Of a DNA stretch of 64,000 nucleotides, positions 1-8,734 are shown in pieces (the stretch's first letter is position 1; each line of letters starts with the position of its first letter). This DNA comes from Lewinellaceae bacterium (GTDB lineage Bacteria > Bacteroidota > Bacteroidia > Chitinophagales > Saprospiraceae): assembly GCA_016708875.1 (NCBI GenBank), contig JADJFA010000004.1:186001-250000 (forward strand). The letters are read 5' to 3'. The notes under the pieces were generated by a model. The model worked only from the letters and a program-made list of their open reading frames with translations. It ran no database searches and was not told the origin of the DNA. The position numbers and the translations under genes are program-made.

Positions 1-1552
1 TACCTTGCCCCGTATCCTTCACTGCAAACTCTATCAAGTCATCGAATGGCCGGATAAGAAGAAATACAATCGAATTGTCATAAGAATATCGAATAGCATT
101 GGAAATCAGGTTGGTCAACACCCAGGTTGTTTTGTCACTATCTGCCAATACCAGTGGCATGTGCTCGGCGCAATTCAGCTCCAATCGAATCTTTTTCTGG
201 TCGGCCGTAACCCGATTAGCCTCCATTGCTCGTGTAAATATTGCCTTTGCATCAGAGGGCATTACCGTGAGCTGGATATTGCCAGTTTCCACTTGAGATA
301 TATTCAACAATTCGCCTGTAATTTTCAGCAATCGGTCTGCATCCTCCCGGATACTATGTAGCAGGTTTTGTTGTTCTTCGTTCACTACCCCGATCTGACC
401 GTTTTCCAGGAGCTGCAAGCTCATTTTGATAGAGGAGATGGGTGTTTTGAACTCGTGTGAAATGGTGCCGATGAAATTGGATTTGGCGAAGTCTAACTCT
501 TTGTAAGCGGTTACGTTGCGCAACAGGATCACATGTCCAATGTGCCGTGGTTTTTTTTCTCCTGTTGGTGTTATGCTAATTTCCAGCACGTCTTTTTCAA
601 AATAACTCTCTTTTCCATCCGCGTATATTTTCATGGATGGCTGGGATTTGGGTTTGCTTCCATCGGTGTCGGCGACCACATCTTGCATTAGGGAGCGAAT
701 AAGGTCATTGTTCAATGAAAGTTCTAAAGCCGATTTGCCAATAATCTCACCTGGTTTCAATCCCGTGATCTTCAAAGACTCTTCATTTGCAAACAGCACA
801 TTTTTGTCCTCATCCAACCCTATCACGGGGTCGTGCATGTTGTTGATGAGGGTATCTATGCGCCGTTTTTCTGTGATAAGTTTGGCCAAACTGCTCTTGT
901 TGAATTCTTCCAGCTTTTTGGCCATCACGTTGAAAGAGTCTGCTAATTCGCCAAATTCACTGCCACTTTTGAATTGTACCCGTTGAGTATAATCTCCAGA
1001 TGCAATTTGTTTGATGCTTTCGGTCAATTCTTTTATTGGGTCTGCAATATTTGCCGGCAGGTTGAACAAAAGTGTAAACGCAATGATAAAACAGAACGCA
1101 CTAATTATTCCGATCCAAAACACCGCGTCATCTGCTGTATGTTCTGCCACAGCGCTCTTTCGTTGAATGGCCTCCAAATTCAATTTCATGATGCTGCTAA
1201 TCCCATCTCTCATTTTTTTCACTACGACGCTGTCCATCGGATTAGCCTTGAAATGATTAAAATGCAGTCGCAGATTCTGGGTCAACTCGCCCTCCCCTAC
1301 TTCGGTAATATTTCGCTCCTGTACACTTAGATTGGCTTCAAATAAAGCTATTGACTGGGCAACAGTATCCTCTTTTTGCTCCAGTGCATTCAACATGTTT
1401 CTTGAGTAATCCAAAGAGTTGTAATTGGCAGTCAGGATGTTTTTTGTGTCCTCTGCCAAACTATGTACCTGTTGGATGCTCACAAATGCAAGCAGAATAA
1501 TCAGCGCGAAGAGCAAGCCTACGCCCAAGGTGAGTTTTGCCTTAATTTTCAT
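1..1552 (-). CDS. Membrane sensor histidine kinase (HAMP-PAS-HisKA-HATPase), C-terminus cut by window edge
   Basis: About 517 residues are visible and the frame is still open at base 1. An N-terminal transmembrane helix (about residues 5-25) is followed by a periplasmic helical region, a second helix near 155-180, a HAMP linker, a PAS domain (about 235-350) and a HisKA domain whose phospho-acceptor lies in SHEFKTPISS (near residue 366). The last visible residues (DTGQG) are the G1 ATP-binding box of the HATPase domain. The start at 1552 lies two bases past the TGA of the KdpD-like gene, so the two are translationally close. It is last in the kdp cluster and probably supplies the kinase half missing from the KdpD-like protein, signalling K+ or turgor status. 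Its partner is probably the sigma-54 regulator at the other end of the cluster. That pairing is inferred from gene order. Confidence 0.88.
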   Translation of the reverse strand, partial: MKIKAKLTLGVGLLFALIILLAFVSIQQVHSLAEDTKNILTANYNSLDYSRNMLNALEQKEDTVAQSIALFEANLSVQERNITEVGEGELTQNLRLHFNHFKANPMDSVVVKKMRDGISSIMKLNLEAIQRKSAVAEHTADDAVFWIGIISAFCFIIAFTLLFNLPANIADPIKELTESIKQIASGDYTQRVQFKSGSEFGELADSFNVMAKKLEEFNKSSLAKLITEKRRIDTLINNMHDPVIGLDEDKNVLFANEESLKITGLKPGEIIGKSALELSLNNDLIRSLMQDVVADTDGSKPKSQPSMKIYADGKESYFEKDVLEISITPTGEKKPRHIGHVILLRNVTAYKELDFAKSNFIGTISHEFKTPISSIKMSLQLLENGQIGVVNEEQQNLLHSIREDADRLLKITGELLNISQVETGNIQLTVMPSDAKAIFTRAMEANRVTADQKKIRLELNCAEHMPLVLADSDKTTWVLTNLISNAIRYSYDNSIVFLLIRPFDDLIEFAVKDTGQG

Positions 1553-1554
1553 GT

Positions 1555-2676
1555 TCAACTTAATATTACAAGGTCAATATTACTGGACGACAGTTTTTTT
1601 AGCAATTCATTGAAAACATTGGTCGCCAGGATAATTCGGAACAAGCTCAAGTGCGGTTTGCCTATACAAATCGTAGTGATCCCGCGTTGTTCGGCCTGTT
1701 CAATGATGGCCGCGCTGACGCTGTTGCTTTCTACTTTAATGATTTCTGCGCCCAATTCCGTGGCTAATTTGAAATTATTGATCAAATGCCGTTGTTTGTC
1801 CAAGGCGATTTTATCAGATCGTTCATCTGGTGTCTGAACATAAAGCGCATACCACTTTGAGTGATAATAATTCGCAAGCCGCGCTGTCTTTCGGATGACG
1901 TGTTTGGCGGTTGTATCATTGGTGCTTATACATGCTAAAAAGCGTTCATGCCGCATGGCGCCAGAGGGAGCGACTTCCTTTTCAACTTTGCGTTCTACCT
2001 GGGATGCTACTTCCTTGAGTGCCAGTTCTCGGAGTTGCAGTATATGGTCGCTTTTGAAAAAATTATGAAGCGCACTTTCAATCTTGTCGCCGTGGTATAT
2101 CTTCCCTTCTTTCAACCTGCCGATGAGTTCATCGGAAGTCAGGTCAATGTTCACCACTTCATCTGCTTGAGCCAGTACGCTGTCCGGTACTCGCTCCTTT
2201 ACCTCAATGCCCGTTATAGATTTGATCTCTTCATTTAGGCTTTCAATGTGTTGTATATTTACCGCACTAATCACATTTATACCCGCTGCGAGTATGTCCA
2301 TTACATCTTGCCAGCGTTTTTCATTTTTGCTGCCGTCTATGTTGGTGTGCGCCAATTCGTCCACAATCACCACTTCCGGGCGCAAATTGATAATAGCCTG
2401 CACATCCATTTCCTCCAGTTCTTTGCCTTTGTAAAATAGTTTTCGGCGGGGAATTACCGGCAGGCCCTCCAAAAGCGCAGCGGTTTCTTTCCGGTTGTGC
2501 GTTTCTATGTACCCAATTTTTACATCAATACCATTTCGAAGCAGGGTATGCGCCTCTTGGAGCATACGATAGCTCTTACCTACTCCGGCGCTCATACCGA
2601 TGTAGATTTTGAATTTCCCCCGCCTGGAATTTTTGATCAGATTGAGGAAATGTTGAACGGTTTGTTCTTTATCCAC
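1555..2676 (-). CDS. kdpD: KdpD N-terminal domain protein (KdpD + universal stress domain, no kinase)
   Basis: The 373 residues match only the cytoplasmic N-terminal half of KdpD. A Walker A-like GMSAGVGKSY lies at 27-36, VDELAHTN at 105-112 and VNIQHIESLNE at 139-149. A UspA-like domain follows from about 245 to the end. The membrane helices and the histidine kinase domains of canonical KdpD (about 900 residues) are absent. The next gene downstream is a separate HAMP/PAS kinase starting two bases after this stop, so sensor and kinase are split into two adjacent proteins. In the family this region binds ATP and modulates kinase/phosphatase balance. Here it presumably works on the neighbouring kinase in trans. 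Confidence 0.9.
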   Translation of the reverse strand: MDKEQTVQHFLNLIKNSRRGKFKIYIGMSAGVGKSYRMLQEAHTLLRNGIDVKIGYIETHNRKETAALLEGLPVIPRRKLFYKGKELEEMDVQAIINLRPEVVIVDELAHTNIDGSKNEKRWQDVMDILAAGINVISAVNIQHIESLNEEIKSITGIEVKERVPDSVLAQADEVVNIDLTSDELIGRLKEGKIYHGDKIESALHNFFKSDHILQLRELALKEVASQVERKVEKEVAPSGAMRHERFLACISTNDTTAKHVIRKTARLANYYHSKWYALYVQTPDERSDKIALDKQRHLINNFKLATELGAEIIKVESNSVSAAIIEQAEQRGITTICIGKPHLSLFRIILATNVFNELLKKLSSSNIDLVILS

Positions 2677-2701
2677 TTTTTAATTTATATGGCTATATCC
2701 A

Positions 2702-3781
2702 TTAAAACCAAACCGCGAACGCTGTCGTCACAACTGCATTTGTGTTGCTTGCCGCACCATTTGCGTCGAAGAAAATCTCATCCTGACTATTGAAAATCTT
2801 TCCTTCCACTCGCCAAACAGCATTCTTATGTATCTGCACGTCGAGGTTTGCAGAGACGCCCAGGGTTTGGAAACCATTCTCCGTACCTGTAGCAATGATG
2901 ACGCCGTTTTCATCGCTGTAATATTCTACACGACCTGCAAAAGTCAGACGGTCGTTGATGGCATAACGGGCGATTAAAACCGGGCTATACCAGAAATTTG
3001 AATCCTCCCCTTCCCGTGCGTTTTCTTCCCAACCAGTATCGAATCCAAGGGTCAAACCGAACTGATCATTGAATTGAAAAACGCCGTAGAAATTATGAAA
3101 TACACGAGACAATCCGATGGTATCTGGTTTATCCGTTCCGAAAAAAGTACTGCTATTCAAGGTAACAATTGAGTTCGGCTTGTACTGGATTTGGGTACCA
3201 CCTGAAATGAGCGAGTTGCCGGGCACACGTTGAATCCTTTGCCAGCCGTTGAGTGCAAGCGCACTAAAAAACCATTGGCCATTGGGCGTTGTATAGGACA
3301 ATTTAGCCCCTGATTCGTAGTAAGGCGAATTGTCGGCCAGAATACTGCGCGTCAGTGTCCAGCAATCTTTGCCTATAGCGCTTTCAAAACCAATGTGCGA
3401 ACCAAAAATCCCGCCGTCAATCCAAAGTTCGTGTTTTTTGGAAATTTTGACTCCGGCATTGGCCTCAAATACATTCTTAAAGGTGCCTGGCTCCGCAGCC
3501 AAATTGGCATTGGCATAAGTACCCGCCATGATGGCCAGGTTGCCGCGAAAACGTTGTGCATTCACAGACCCTTTCAAGTATGCGATGTTGAGATTGAATT
3601 CATTGTGCCGATTATGGGCGTAGACAAAGCCAGGGCGATTTCCTTCGGCTGGCTCACTGAAATCGTAGCCGTAATATGGTTCGGCATAACCGCTCACGGA
3701 GAAATTAATCGCGGAGGTATCTATCTGTGCTCCAAGTATCAAGGGCACAAAAAGAAGCAGGGAAAACAGTATTTTTTTCAT
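2702..3781 (-). CDS. Outer-membrane beta-barrel porin (OmpL-like) of the kdp cluster
   Basis: The 359-residue protein has a signal peptide (MKKILFSLLL..., cleavage after LGAQ) and then alternating short amphipathic beta strands rich in aromatic residues, ending in a C-terminal Phe as outer-membrane barrels usually do. The pattern fits the putative beta-barrel porin-2/OmpL-like family. It lies between kdpC and the KdpD-like gene on the same strand, 25 bp before the latter, so it is probably co-transcribed and may let K+ through the outer membrane. The substrate is inferred from context only. Confidence 0.75.
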   Translation of the reverse strand: MKKILFSLLLFVPLILGAQIDTSAINFSVSGYAEPYYGYDFSEPAEGNRPGFVYAHNRHNEFNLNIAYLKGSVNAQRFRGNLAIMAGTYANANLAAEPGTFKNVFEANAGVKISKKHELWIDGGIFGSHIGFESAIGKDCWTLTRSILADNSPYYESGAKLSYTTPNGQWFFSALALNGWQRIQRVPGNSLISGGTQIQYKPNSIVTLNSSTFFGTDKPDTIGLSRVFHNFYGVFQFNDQFGLTLGFDTGWEENAREGEDSNFWYSPVLIARYAINDRLTFAGRVEYYSDENGVIIATGTENGFQTLGVSANLDVQIHKNAVWRVEGKIFNSQDEIFFDANGAASNTNAVVTTAFAVWF

Positions 3782-3826
3782 TGAAAATTAAGCATTTAAG
3801 TTTGTTGTAATTGCAGTGTCAGTGAG

Positions 3827-3844
3827 AAATTCCCAAGGGAATTT
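3827..3844. repeat. Short palindrome between kdpC and the porin gene
   Basis: AAATTCCCAAGGGAATTT has two perfect 8-nt arms around a 2-nt loop, in the roughly 105-bp gap inside the kdp operon. It could be a weak attenuator or processing hairpin. Similar short palindromes with a GGGATT or GGGAATT arm occur near 13687 and 51841. Confidence 0.6.
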
Positions 3845-3885
3845 TTAGGGCGAATTGAGGATTTGTCTGTTAAAATGGCGATGTT

Positions 3886-4452
3886 TTACTTCAAATTATC
3901 CAACGCCAGATTCAGTTCCAGTACGTTAACGCGAGCTGTGCCAAACAGTCCCAACAAGGGTTGTTCGGTCTTTTGCGTCACCAGCAATTCCAGATCCCTG
4001 GCATTAAGATTACGCAGTTTAGCGATACGAGCCACCTGTACCAAAGCACCCTGAGGGGAAAGGTGTGGATCCAAACCGGAGCCGGATGCCGTTACCAATT
4101 CACTGGGCACCTGGTTGGCGCGTACCCCTGGATTGTGCACGAGGAACGTATCAAGCCGGGCTTGAACCGTGGCCAGATAATCCGGATTGCTCGGGCCTTT
4201 GTTGGACCCGGCAGAACCGGCAGCATTGTAGCTCACCGCAGAGGGCCGCGACCAAAAGTACCGATCATCAGAAAAATTCTGGCCGACACGGGCGTAACCA
4301 ACTACCCGGCCATTGGCCTCCATGACTTCACCTTGACCACCATTCGGGGCGACTGCTTTTCCGATGCCGAACATGGCCAAAGGATAGAGCACCGCCAGAA
4401 AAAGGAGGCAACAGAAGGTGAGTATGATAGCAGAAAGAATGTGCGATTTCAT
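3886..4452 (-). CDS. kdpC: K+-transporting ATPase subunit KdpC
   Basis: At 188 residues this is the usual KdpC length. One N-terminal membrane helix (about 5-32) is followed by a periplasmic domain with the family motifs YFWSRPSA, SNPDYL and TASGSGLDPHLSP. KdpC stabilises the KdpFABC complex in the inner membrane and is needed for high-affinity K+ import. It starts 29 bp after the kdpB stop, in operon order kdpF-A-B-C. The reading frame is intact. Confidence 0.96.
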   Translation of the reverse strand: MKSHILSAIILTFCCLLFLAVLYPLAMFGIGKAVAPNGGQGEVMEANGRVVGYARVGQNFSDDRYFWSRPSAVSYNAAGSAGSNKGPSNPDYLATVQARLDTFLVHNPGVRANQVPSELVTASGSGLDPHLSPQGALVQVARIAKLRNLNARDLELLVTQKTEQPLLGLFGTARVNVLELNLALDNLK

Positions 4453-4481
4453 GTGTAGAGAAAGTTGAGAATGTTGAGGGT

Positions 4482-6526
4482 TTAAAAGAACAATGTCACC
4501 ACTAAATCAATCAATTTGATCCCTATAAACGGCACGACGATACCGCCTAAACCATAAATAAACAGGTTGCGGCGCAACAGTGCCGAAGCTCCGATGGGTT
4601 TGTATTCCACGCCTTTCAGCGCCAGCGGAATCAGAGCAGGAATAATCAAAGCATTGAAAATCACCGCCGACAGAATGGCCGACTCTGGCGAATACAGATG
4701 CATAATGTTCAGGTGTTGCAACGCCGGAATACTTGCCATGAACAGTGCCGGTACAATGGCAAAATATTTGGCTACGTCATTCGCAATGCTGAAAGTCGTC
4801 AGCGTTCCCCGAGTCATCAGCAATTGTTTACCGATCTCTACAACCTCAATCAATTTGGTCGGATCATTGTCCAAATCTACCATGTTGCCGGCTTCTTTGG
4901 CTGCTTGGGTTCCGGAGTTCATCGCTACGCCTACGTCGGCTTGGGCAAGCGCTGGAGCATCGTTGGTACCGTCGCCCATCATGGCTACGAGGCGGCCTTC
5001 TTGCTGCTCTTTTTTGATGTACTCCATTTTATCCTCTGGCTTGGCCTCGGCGATAAAGTCGTCTACACCTGCCTTTTGGGCGATAAATTTGGCTGTCAAC
5101 GGGTTATCCCCCGTTACCATCACCGTTTTGATGCCCATTTTACGGAGTCGGTCAAAACGTTCGCTGATACCGGGTTTTATAATGTCCTGCAATTCTATTG
5201 CGCCCACCACTTTTTCGTTTACTGACACAGCGAGAGGCGTACCTCCATTCGAAGAAATATGCTGGATTTTCTTTGGCGATGTCGTCCGGGAAAACATTTC
5301 CAGCCCGTTCTACCAATTGGCGAATCGTATCTTGTGCCCCTTTACGGATGCGGGTGCCATCAGCCAGATTCACGCCACTGGTGCGGGTCTCGGCCGTAAA
5401 TTTTATCATTGTTGCACCCTCAACGCTCAGGCCCTTGACCAATTCCGGGCTGGCCAATTCCACGATACTTTTTCCTTCGGGTGTTTCATCGGCCAAGGAA
5501 CTCATCACACTGCTGCGGATAAGTTCATCCCGGTGTATGCCTGCGGTAGGGTAAAAGTTGGTTGCCCTGCGGTTGCCAATGGTGATGGTACCCGTCTTGT
5601 CGAGCAGTAGAACATCAATGTCGCCTGCGGTTTCCACAGCTTTGCCGGACTTTGTGATCACGTTGGCCCTCAAGGCCCTGTCCATGCCCGCGATGCCAAT
5701 AGCCGAGAGCAAACCTCCAATGGTAGTCGGGATCAGGCAAACAAACAGCGACACATACGCGGCAATCGAAATCGGCGTGTTGGCGTAATCTGCGAAGGGT
5801 TTGAGTGTGACACATACGATGACAAACACTAGCGTAAAACCTGCCAAAAGAATGGTCAGCGCAATCTCATTCGGTGTTTTTTGCCGACTGGCGCCTTCTA
5901 CCAGAGCGATCATTTTATCCAGAAAACTTTCTCCCGGCTGGACAGTTACCGACACCACAATACGGTCGGAGAGTACTTTGGTGCCGCCCGTCACACTGGA
6001 TTTGTCGCCACCTGATTCCCGGATCACCGGGGCTGATTCGCCTGTGATTGCACTCTCGTCAATCGTTGCCAGCCCTTCGATGATCTCGCCATCGGTGGGA
6101 ATGATGTCTCCGGCTTCGCAGACGAAGCGGTCACCGCGACGAAGATCAGAAGAGGAAACAGTGGTTATTGAGTCGCCATCCAACAGAAGTTTAGCCGGCG
6201 TGTCTTTCCGCGTTTTACGCAGGCTTTCGGCCTGGGCTTTGCCCCGCGCTTCGGCAAAAGCTTCTGCGAAATTTGGCAAACACCACCGTGAGTAGCAACA
6301 GGACGAATATGGTGAAATTGTAGCCGGGATGACCCAGGGTCGCCACATCCGCGCCGGGCATCATGGATAGTATGGTGACAACCACCATGATGGCTGTGCC
6401 GATTTCTACGGTGAACATCACCGGGTTGCGAAACATAAGGCGTGGGTTGAGTTTCACCACCGACTGCCATAAAGCAGCACGTATCAGCTCGGGTTGAAAC
6501 AGACCCTTTTTTTCTCTATCTTTCAT
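4482..6526 (-). CDS. kdpB: K+-transporting P-type ATPase subunit KdpB (two frameshifts)
   Basis: This is the P-type ATPase subunit that hydrolyses ATP to drive K+ import through KdpA. Joined across two shifts it gives about 680 residues, the normal length. Visible motifs are ITGES (actuator), DKTGT (phosphorylated Asp, about residue 305), MVTGDNPLTA and MGDGTNDAPA, plus the C-terminal membrane helices. The frame breaks at 6269-6274 (one extra base in AAA/TTT) and at 5267-5270 (one extra base in a T4 run; AAAA on the coding strand). Removing one base at each restores family-like sequence (VVFANFAEAFAEARG and DDIAKEIQHISSNGG). Three open frames therefore cover it: 6215-6553, 5152-6348 and 4482-5297. 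I chose the Met at 6526 because family proteins begin close to the KKGLFQPELI motif; an in-frame Met at 6553 is possible. Homopolymer indels suggest sequencing error rather than decay. Confidence 0.93.
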
Positions 6527-6601
6527 TGTATTTATTTTGAACCAGTTCAGCACTAGTTTTATAATAATTTCGGTTCACGAATGTGGTGGATTTTTTAGTG
6601 G

Positions 6602-8314
6602 TTATTGCATCGAAAAATACTCTGCAATCGGGCCCAACGCCAACGCTGGGAAATACGACAAGGCAGTGATAATCGCAATCACACAGAAGATCATAACTCC
6701 GAAGGTGGACGTATCGGTTTTCAATGTGCCGGCGCCTTCCGGAATGTACTTTTTGGATGCCAGCAAGCCAGCAATCGCAACTGGCCCAATGATCGGAATA
6801 AACCGTCCGAGGATCAGGATAATGCCTGTGGAGATGTTCCAGAACGGATTGTTATCACCCAAGCCTTCAAAGCCGGAGCCGTTGTTGGCGTTGGCGGAGG
6901 TCATTTCATAAAGCATTTCAGAAAATCCATGAAAGCCGGGGTTGTTTAACCATGGCAGGCTTGGATCTTGCACAATCATCCAGGCTGATAGAGCCGTTCC
7001 GCCCATGATGAGCAAGGGGCTGAGCAGCGCTGTGATCATGGCAATCTTCACCTCTCGGGCCTCCACTTTTTTACCCAGGAATTCCGGGGTTCGCCCAACC
7101 ATCAGTCCCGCTATAAATACGGCGATGATGAGGTAAATAAAGAAATTCAGGATACCCACGCCGCAACCGCCATAAAACGCGTTGACCATCATAGCCAGCA
7201 ATTCATTCATGCCAGAAAGCGGCATGGTGCTGTCGTGCATGGCATTGACCGAGCCTGTCGAAATCACCGTGGTCAGGATGCTCCAGTAACCGGACATTGC
7301 CGCTCCGAATCGAATCTCCTTACCTTCTATAGCCCCTAAACTTTGATCCACGCCCATGGCTGAAATAGCCGGGTTGCCTTTCATTTCAGAAACGATATTG
7401 GGAATAACCAACATCAAAAAACCGATTGTCATAACGGCGAATATCATAATGGCCAGTTTACGGCGACGCAGGTAAAAGCCAAAAGCAAATACCATTGCCG
7501 CAGGGATAAGAAGTTGGGCAAACAACTGCACCAAAGCCGTCAGGTAATTCGGGTTTTCCAAAGAATGCGCCGAATTGGCGCCAAAAAAACCACCGCCGTT
7601 TGTTCCTATATGTTTGATGGCCACAAAAGCAGCTACTGGGCCTCTACTGACCTGCACCGTATCACCCTGCAAACCGACTATTGTGTCCTTTCCTTCGAAA
7701 GTCATCGGCGAGCCGTTGAGCATCAGGATGATGGTTACCAGAATGACAAGGGCAACAAAATGCGGGTGCTGGATTTCAGGAAATAGTCGTAAAAATTGCC
7801 GAGTCCCGACCCCGACCCCCCTGAAGGGGCGTTGTCGGGTTTTGAGCGCATTAAACAAAACCGCAGCCGCAGCCATCCCGGTTGCTGCACTGACAAATTG
7901 CAGAAACATCAGCCAAATCTGTCCTAAATAACTGAGGCCGGACTCCCCGCTGTAGTGCTGCAAATTGCAGTTGACCACAAACGAAATGCTGGTGTTGAAG
8001 GCCAGATCAGGACTCATGGATGGGTTGCCGTCCGGGTTGAGTGGTAGCCAGGCCATGTTCATCAGGACAAACATGGACATCAAAAACCAAACAAAGTTGA
8101 TGGTCAGCAACGCTTTGAGGTGTTCCACCCACGTCATTCCACGGTTGGGGTCAATACCACTGACGCGGAAGAACAATCGCTCAATTGGACCAAATATGGG
8201 GTCTGTCCAAGTACGTTCTCCGCTATAGACCCGTGCGATGTAACGGCCCATAGGCCATGCCACAGCGAGGGTAAGCAGAAAAATGGCTAAAACGCCGAGT
8301 AATTCAGTATTCAT
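6602..8314 (-). CDS. kdpA: K+-transporting ATPase subunit KdpA (two compensating indels)
   Basis: This 570-residue protein is the channel-like K+-binding subunit. Its four selectivity-filter loops are visible: NTSISFVVNCN (107-117), IGTNGGGFFG (236-245), TGSVNAMHDS (353-362) and TSANANNGSGFEGL (472-485). Residues about 165-191 are read out of frame. One extra C in the C6 run at 7816-7821 and one missing base near 7741 cancel each other. In the alternative frame that stretch reads LGNFYDYFLKSSTRILLPLS, the expected family sequence. Just before it, the cytoplasmic loop carries an extra TRQRPFRG-type insert encoded by a GC-rich palindrome (GCCCCTTCAGGGG). It is followed by kdpB on the same strand. 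Confidence 0.95.
   Translation of the reverse strand: MNTELLGVLAIFLLTLAVAWPMGRYIARVYSGERTWTDPIFGPIERLFFRVSGIDPNRGMTWVEHLKALLTINFVWFLMSMFVLMNMAWLPLNPDGNPSMSPDLAFNTSISFVVNCNLQHYSGESGLSYLGQIWLMFLQFVSAATGMAAAAVLFNALKTRQRPFRGVGVGTRQFLRLFPEIQHPHFVALVILVTIILMLNGSPMTFEGKDTIVGLQGDTVQVSRGPVAAFVAIKHIGTNGGGFFGANSAHSLENPNYLTALVQLFAQLLIPAAMVFAFGFYLRRRKLAIMIFAVMTIGFLMLVIPNIVSEMKGNPAISAMGVDQSLGAIEGKEIRFGAAMSGYWSILTTVISTGSVNAMHDSTMPLSGMNELLAMMVNAFYGGCGVGILNFFIYLIIAVFIAGLMVGRTPEFLGKKVEAREVKIAMITALLSPLLIMGGTALSAWMIVQDPSLPWLNNPGFHGFSEMLYEMTSANANNGSGFEGLGDNNPFWNISTGIILILGRFIPIIGPVAIAGLLASKKYIPEGAGTLKTDTSTFGVMIFCVIAIITALSYFPALALGPIAEYFSMQ
7801..7842. repeat. GC-rich palindromic insert inside kdpA
   Basis: Plus strand 7818-7840 contains CCCCTGAAGGGGC between CCCGAC and GTCGGG, a nested palindrome. 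Such palindromes are typical of intergenic regions, yet this one is translated in a cytoplasmic loop of KdpA. It adds about six residues relative to what I recall of the family. The C6 run within it also carries a likely indel. Confidence 0.6.
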
Positions 8315-8381
8315 GATGTGAGAAAGTGATTGAGTTGAGAGGCGTGAATGACGCTTTCATCTCTGTATGAGCAGGGTAGGT

Positions 8382-8459
8382 TCAGAATTTTTCAGGTTTG
8401 ACTAACACATAAACGAGGTAGCCGAAAACCAGAAGTGAAATGACAAAGAGAAAAATCAT
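8382..8459 (-). CDS. kdpF: KdpF small membrane peptide
   Basis: A 25-residue open frame starts MIFLFVISLLVFGYLVYVLV and ends KPEKF. It is a single hydrophobic helix with a short basic-acidic tail, as in KdpF, the stabilising peptide of the KdpFABC complex. It lies directly upstream of kdpA on the same strand (gap about 67 bp). Confidence 0.88.
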   Translation of the reverse strand: MIFLFVISLLVFGYLVYVLVKPEKF

Positions 8460-8471
8460 GACAGGGGATTT

Positions 8472-8555
8472 TTAGATTTTTTCAAAGAAATCAATGGATT
8501 TGAAGAAGAGCGCGAAACACGCACATCCGAGTAGGAGCAAGAGGAGGGTTATCAT
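8472..8555 (-). CDS. Small single-helix membrane peptide at the head of the kdp operon
   Basis: A 27-residue open frame starts MITLLLLLLGCACFALFFKS and ends IDFFEKI. It has one hydrophobic helix and a short charged tail, and lies 12 bp before kdpF on the same strand, so it is probably the first gene of the operon. Its size and shape are close to KdpF, and it may be a second accessory peptide of the pump. I do not recognise a named family. Confidence 0.6.
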   Translation of the reverse strand: MITLLLLLLGCACFALFFKSIDFFEKI

Positions 8556-8579
8556 GATGAAAGTATTTGCTGGCTTTTA

Positions 8580-8595
8580 CCCAAAGCAAATGCCA
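8580..8595 (-). promoter_or_regulatory. Weak candidate sigma-54 promoter of the kdp operon
   Basis: On the minus strand TGGCAT is followed by TTGGG with the right -24/-12 geometry, about 25 bp before the first kdp peptide. The -24 half is good; the -12 half has GG in place of the conserved GC. It is proposed only because the adjacent regulator is a sigma-54 activator. Confidence 0.25.
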
Positions 8596-8649
8596 CAGGA
8601 CGCGGGCGCATCATGCCAACCTTACAACTCCTTGAAAATGTATTATTTG

Positions 8650-8699
8650 AAAACAAAAAACACTTTCCAGGCAGGGTATGCCAATCATGGAAAGTGTTT
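8650..8699 (-). terminator. Inverted repeat between the regulator gene and the kdp operon
   Basis: AAACACTTTCCA (8658-8669) pairs perfectly with TGGAAAGTGTTT (8688-8699), and inside the loop GGCA can pair with TGCC. Read on the minus strand it follows the regulator stop by about 36 bases and runs into TTTTTTGTTTTC, so it looks like an intrinsic terminator. Its position about 100 bases before the kdp start also makes an upstream activator site possible. Confidence 0.6.
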
Positions 8700-8734
8700 C
8701 AAAATGAGAGAGATGGTAATCAAAAATGAGAGGG

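Noticed and set aside
5..1613. Plus-strand open frames of 60-125 codons
   Set aside because: They lie opposite the histidine kinase, whose minus frame is continuous from 1552 to base 1 with HAMP, PAS and HisKA motifs; the plus frames have no recognisable protein features.
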